Positions 61,400 to 64,000 of a DNA stretch of 64,000 bases are shown here, in pieces (within the stretch, counting starts at the first letter, position 1; each line of letters begins with the position of its first letter). The notes beneath the pieces were generated by a model, which did no database searches, was not told where the DNA came from, and saw only the letters and a list, made by a program, of their open reading frames with translations. Origin of the DNA: CAYUAI01 sp964442745 (lineage in GTDB: Bacteria; Pseudomonadota; Gammaproteobacteria; S012-40); contig CAYUAI010000012.1 in assembly GCA_964442745.1 (NCBI GenBank), forward strand, positions 1 through 64,000, written 5' to 3'. A program made the translations under genes and the position numbers.

Positions 61400-64000
61400 G
61401 CCTTATTGATAAAATAAATATTAATACCCACTACACTCGTTCAATTAATTTAGAGCGTGATTCAGACTCGCAAGCCGTAGTTGAGGCCTACATTCCAACT
61501 TCCAGAGCGTTGCGTACACTTGAGCGAATGGCTGAAGCATTAAAGGCAGATGAAAGTCCACGGGCCTGGTCTCTCGTTGGTCCATATGGGTCAGGGAAGT
61601 CTTCATTTGCTGTTTTTCTAGCACACTTGCTGGGTGCTTCTTCTGAGATTGCAACTCAAGCAGCTAAGGCTACGTTAAAGCGCAATGAACAGATGGATCT
61701 GCGGAGCAAGTTTATTTCAGTAACTCGTGGCAGTGAAGGCTATTGTACTGTTCTGATGACAGGGAGTCCTGAATCGCTGGGTAGACGGCTAGTTCGTTCG
61801 CTTGCTGATCAATCTGAAAAAATTTGGATTGGTCGTAGAGGACGATCTCCCTCAATTGTGGCGAAGCTTACCTCGTTAGCAGAACAACACGAGCAACCTG
61901 CTATTACGGATATCTTAGCGTGTATAAAAGAGCTGCAATATGCGTTGGCCGGAATCGGCTATTCAGGGTTGCTAATTGTGATTGATGAGCTTGGCAAATT
62001 TCTAGAATATGAAGCTCGTCATTACGGCGCAAATAACATCTTCTTATTACAATCTTTGGCCGAACATGCCTTAGCATCTCATGAAACGAAATTAGCTATG
62101 GTCGTCATGCTTCATCAAGCCTTTGATCAATATGCACGAGGCTTAGGTGAATTACTTAAAAATGAGTGGGCCAAGGTTCAAGGCCGATTTGAAAATATTC
62201 CCTTTTTGGAGTCGTCGGAACAAACATTACGTATTGTGGCGACGGCTATCGAACACGACTTCTCACGGCCCGAAAGTAGCAGAATAAAAAAAGAGGCCAA
62301 GCAACTTGCTCAGTGTTTTTTAGACACAAAGGCATTGCCAAGTGCAATGGGAGTCAAAGTGGCTTCCGAACTATTTGAAGCGTGTTATCCGCTTCATCCC
62401 ATTAGTGCCCTCATTTTGCCGATGCTATGTCAGAAGGTTGCTCAGAATGAACGCACATTGTTTAGTTACCTAGGAAGTAGAGAAGCTCACGGGTTTCAAG
62501 ACGCGCTGAGTCGCTGTGGCAAGGTGGGTGATTGGATTTATCCCTGGGAAATCTATGAATATTTTATACTGAATCAGCCTGCGGCACTATCAGATCATTT
62601 TACTCATCGTCGTTGGGCTGAGGTTGTTACCGCAACGGAACGTTTAGGTGATGCAACCGAAGATGAAGTTAAACTATTAAAGACTATCGGTTTGTTAAAT
62701 ATTATCGGTGCGCAAGGTAACTTCAAAGCATCTAACGAATTGATAGAACTGAGCTTGCCAGCGGATAGGCCTATTAAAAAGGCAATTAAAAGCTTAACTC
62801 AGAAATCCATTATTCAATACAGAAAATTTAGTTCAGAGTATCGAGTATGGCAAGGTAGCGATTTTGACCTTGAAGGGCAGGTGAGAGAAGAGGCTAGTAA
62901 GCTAGGTGCTTTCAATCTTGCGAAACAGTTAAACTCAAGACACAGCCTGCTACCCATCGTGGCACGGCGTTATACCATTGATAGCGGTACGCTCCGGTAT
63001 TTTATACCCGTTTTTGCCGATGCTTTAAGTTATGAAAAGCTTGAAACAAAGAGCCGTGACGCACGAATTATCATTTATTTAGCAGAGAGCAGAAGTGATG
63101 AAGGTCTGTTTGGTGATAAAGTAGTCAGCCGTTTTTCCGTGCTGGATATCGTGGTTCTGTGTCGAAATGGTGATCAACTACGAGAAATTCTTGCTGAATC
63201 ACTCGCACTGGAAGAGATTCAGCGTAGTACCCAAGCACTTCATACTGATCCAGTCGCACAGCGAGAGTTTGGTGATCGCTATGCCGCTGCTATAGCTAAA
63301 GAAGAGGAGCGGATTTCATACCTGATTGAGGAACCAAAGATTGGTCAGTGGTTCTACCGAGCCAAGCGTCTTGAAATCACTAACAAGCGAGCGCTTCAAG
63401 AAGCGCTTTCCTTCGTCCTTAAAAAACTATACCGCCTAAGCCCTCAAATATTTAATGAACTGATTAATCGAGATAAACCCTCCTCGCAGGCAAATGCTGC
63501 CAAAAATAAGCTTGTGATGGCGATGCTGAACAATGAAATAGAAGAAGACCTTGGCTTTGATAAATTTCCGCCGGAGAAGGCGATTTATCGTGCCATACTG
63601 AGAAAGACGAATCTTCATATTAAAGGCAAGCGTGGTGAATGGGTTATCAAAGGGCCAGCGTCAAATAAGAGAGAAGATGATCCCTGTAATTTTTATGGTG
63701 TGTGGACACGCATTGATAATTTTCTGGATACCACAGAGACGTCACCTAAGTCACTCATCGAACTGAACAGAGAGCTACTAGCTCCACCTTATGGTATAAA
63801 AGAAGGCGTGCTGCCGATTCTTTACGTTGCCGTGATTGTTGCTAATCAACATGACTTGGCCATTTACGAAAACTGTATTTTCAAACCACGTTTTACCCAA
63901 GAAATGGTTGAGTATTTTATGAAGCGGCCTGATGCGTTTACCTTTCAGTGTTTTAGAATTGCTGGCTTAAACTCATCCATCTTCAAAGAGTACTCTAAAG
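61396..64000 (+). CDS. BrxC/PglY-like large P-loop ATPase, 5' part
   Basis: An open frame of at least 868 codons runs off the window. Walker A GPYGSGKSS is at residues 62-70 and Walker B LLIVIDELGKF, with D197-E198, near 192-202. The following VVMLHQAFDQYARGL and EWAKVQGRFENIPFLESSEQ segments resemble the large ATPases of BREX and related defence systems. The rest is helical and unassigned. It shares an ATGA overlap with the DUF4007 gene. It is expected to power or gate a DNA-targeting complex; that is inference from family context. Confidence 0.82.
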   Translation, partial: MSLIDKININTHYTRSINLERDSDSQAVVEAYIPTSRALRTLERMAEALKADESPRAWSLVGPYGSGKSSFAVFLAHLLGASSEIATQAAKATLKRNEQMDLRSKFISVTRGSEGYCTVLMTGSPESLGRRLVRSLADQSEKIWIGRRGRSPSIVAKLTSLAEQHEQPAITDILACIKELQYALAGIGYSGLLIVIDELGKFLEYEARHYGANNIFLLQSLAEHALASHETKLAMVVMLHQAFDQYARGLGELLKNEWAKVQGRFENIPFLESSEQTLRIVATAIEHDFSRPESSRIKKEAKQLAQCFLDTKALPSAMGVKVASELFEACYPLHPISALILPMLCQKVAQNERTLFSYLGSREAHGFQDALSRCGKVGDWIYPWEIYEYFILNQPAALSDHFTHRRWAEVVTATERLGDATEDEVKLLKTIGLLNIIGAQGNFKASNELIELSLPADRPIKKAIKSLTQKSIIQYRKFSSEYRVWQGSDFDLEGQVREEASKLGAFNLAKQLNSRHSLLPIVARRYTIDSGTLRYFIPVFADALSYEKLETKSRDARIIIYLAESRSDEGLFGDKVVSRFSVLDIVVLCRNGDQLREILAESLALEEIQRSTQALHTDPVAQREFGDRYAAAIAKEEERISYLIEEPKIGQWFYRAKRLEITNKRALQEALSFVLKKLYRLSPQIFNELINRDKPSSQANAAKNKLVMAMLNNEIEEDLGFDKFPPEKAIYRAILRKTNLHIKGKRGEWVIKGPASNKREDDPCNFYGVWTRIDNFLDTTETSPKSLIELNRELLAPPYGIKEGVLPILYVAVIVANQHDLAIYENCIFKPRFTQEMVEYFMKRPDAFTFQCFRIAGLNSSIFKEYSK

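Noticed and set aside
1..64000. tRNA, rRNA and CRISPR arrays
   Set aside because: I looked in the gaps for T-arm-like GTTCRA motifs, rRNA landmarks and regularly spaced repeats and found none; short or divergent RNAs could still be missed by eye.

Overview
The window is about 64 kb of a moderately AT-rich gammaproteobacterial chromosome. The evidence is the gene set: pilMNOPQ beside a class A PBP gene, ampD/ampE, a DamX-like SPOR protein near aroB, Rsd/AlgQ, a C+ type L31, Rho, RsmE and an E. coli-like OxyR. A sulfide/persulfide gene block and several degraded transposable elements suggest an environmental or host-associated relative of Thiotrichales/Piscirickettsiales or Legionellales. That placement is a guess; no rRNA or other definitive marker is in the window.

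Layout. (1) 0.1-6.1 kb, minus strand: a large coiled-coil lipoprotein, then aroB, dgt, a WGR-domain protein and a DamX-like SPOR protein. (2) 6.5-9 kb, plus: an intact 795-codon P1B-type ATPase homologue that has lost all catalytic motifs I could align. (3) 9-11.7 kb: ampE, ampD, a Sel1-repeat protein and nikR. (4) 11.8-18.6 kb: an OprB-like porin, a Zn/Mn ABC transporter whose permease ends in a His-rich tail, a FemAB-like acyltransferase and an outer-membrane protein. (5) 19-36 kb: housekeeping genes (rsd, a double-receiver regulator, an aldolase/SDR fusion, DUF3135, an AGXT-like aminotransferase, rsmE, rho, trxA, an oxidase subunit I-like protein, rpmE, a nuclease, malic enzyme, mrcA). (6) 36-41.4 kb: the pilMNOPQ operon. 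(7) 41.6-44 kb: apbE, then a decayed IS5-type transposase. A small inverted-repeat element sits inside that transposase, and its far end interrupts an exonuclease III remnant. (8) 44.3-54 kb: a redox/sulfur block with di-heme peroxidase, OxyR, an ArsR/SqrR-like repressor, an outer-membrane protein, sulfide:quinone oxidoreductase, a second outer-membrane protein, a DUF2892 protein, a rhodanese lipoprotein and a large multicopper oxidase. (9) 54-57.5 kb, minus: a small operon with a PH-like membrane protein, an unknown protein, an asparagine-synthase homologue without the glutaminase Cys, a coupled 26-codon ORF and a cupin protein. (10) 57.6-60.2 kb: fragments of NRAMP, LytTR, AAA-ATPase and other genes around one intact methyltransferase. 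(11) 60.3-64 kb, plus: a small regulator-like protein, a DUF4007 protein and the start of a BrxC/PglY-like P-loop ATPase, which looks like the 5' part of a defence operon running off the window.

Many intergenic gaps carry perfect or nested inverted repeats (24.9, 25.8-26.0, 41.4, 43.0 and 54.1 kb). Several share sequence with one another, so this genome appears to carry at least two or three families of small palindromic elements. No tRNA, rRNA or CRISPR array was recognised.
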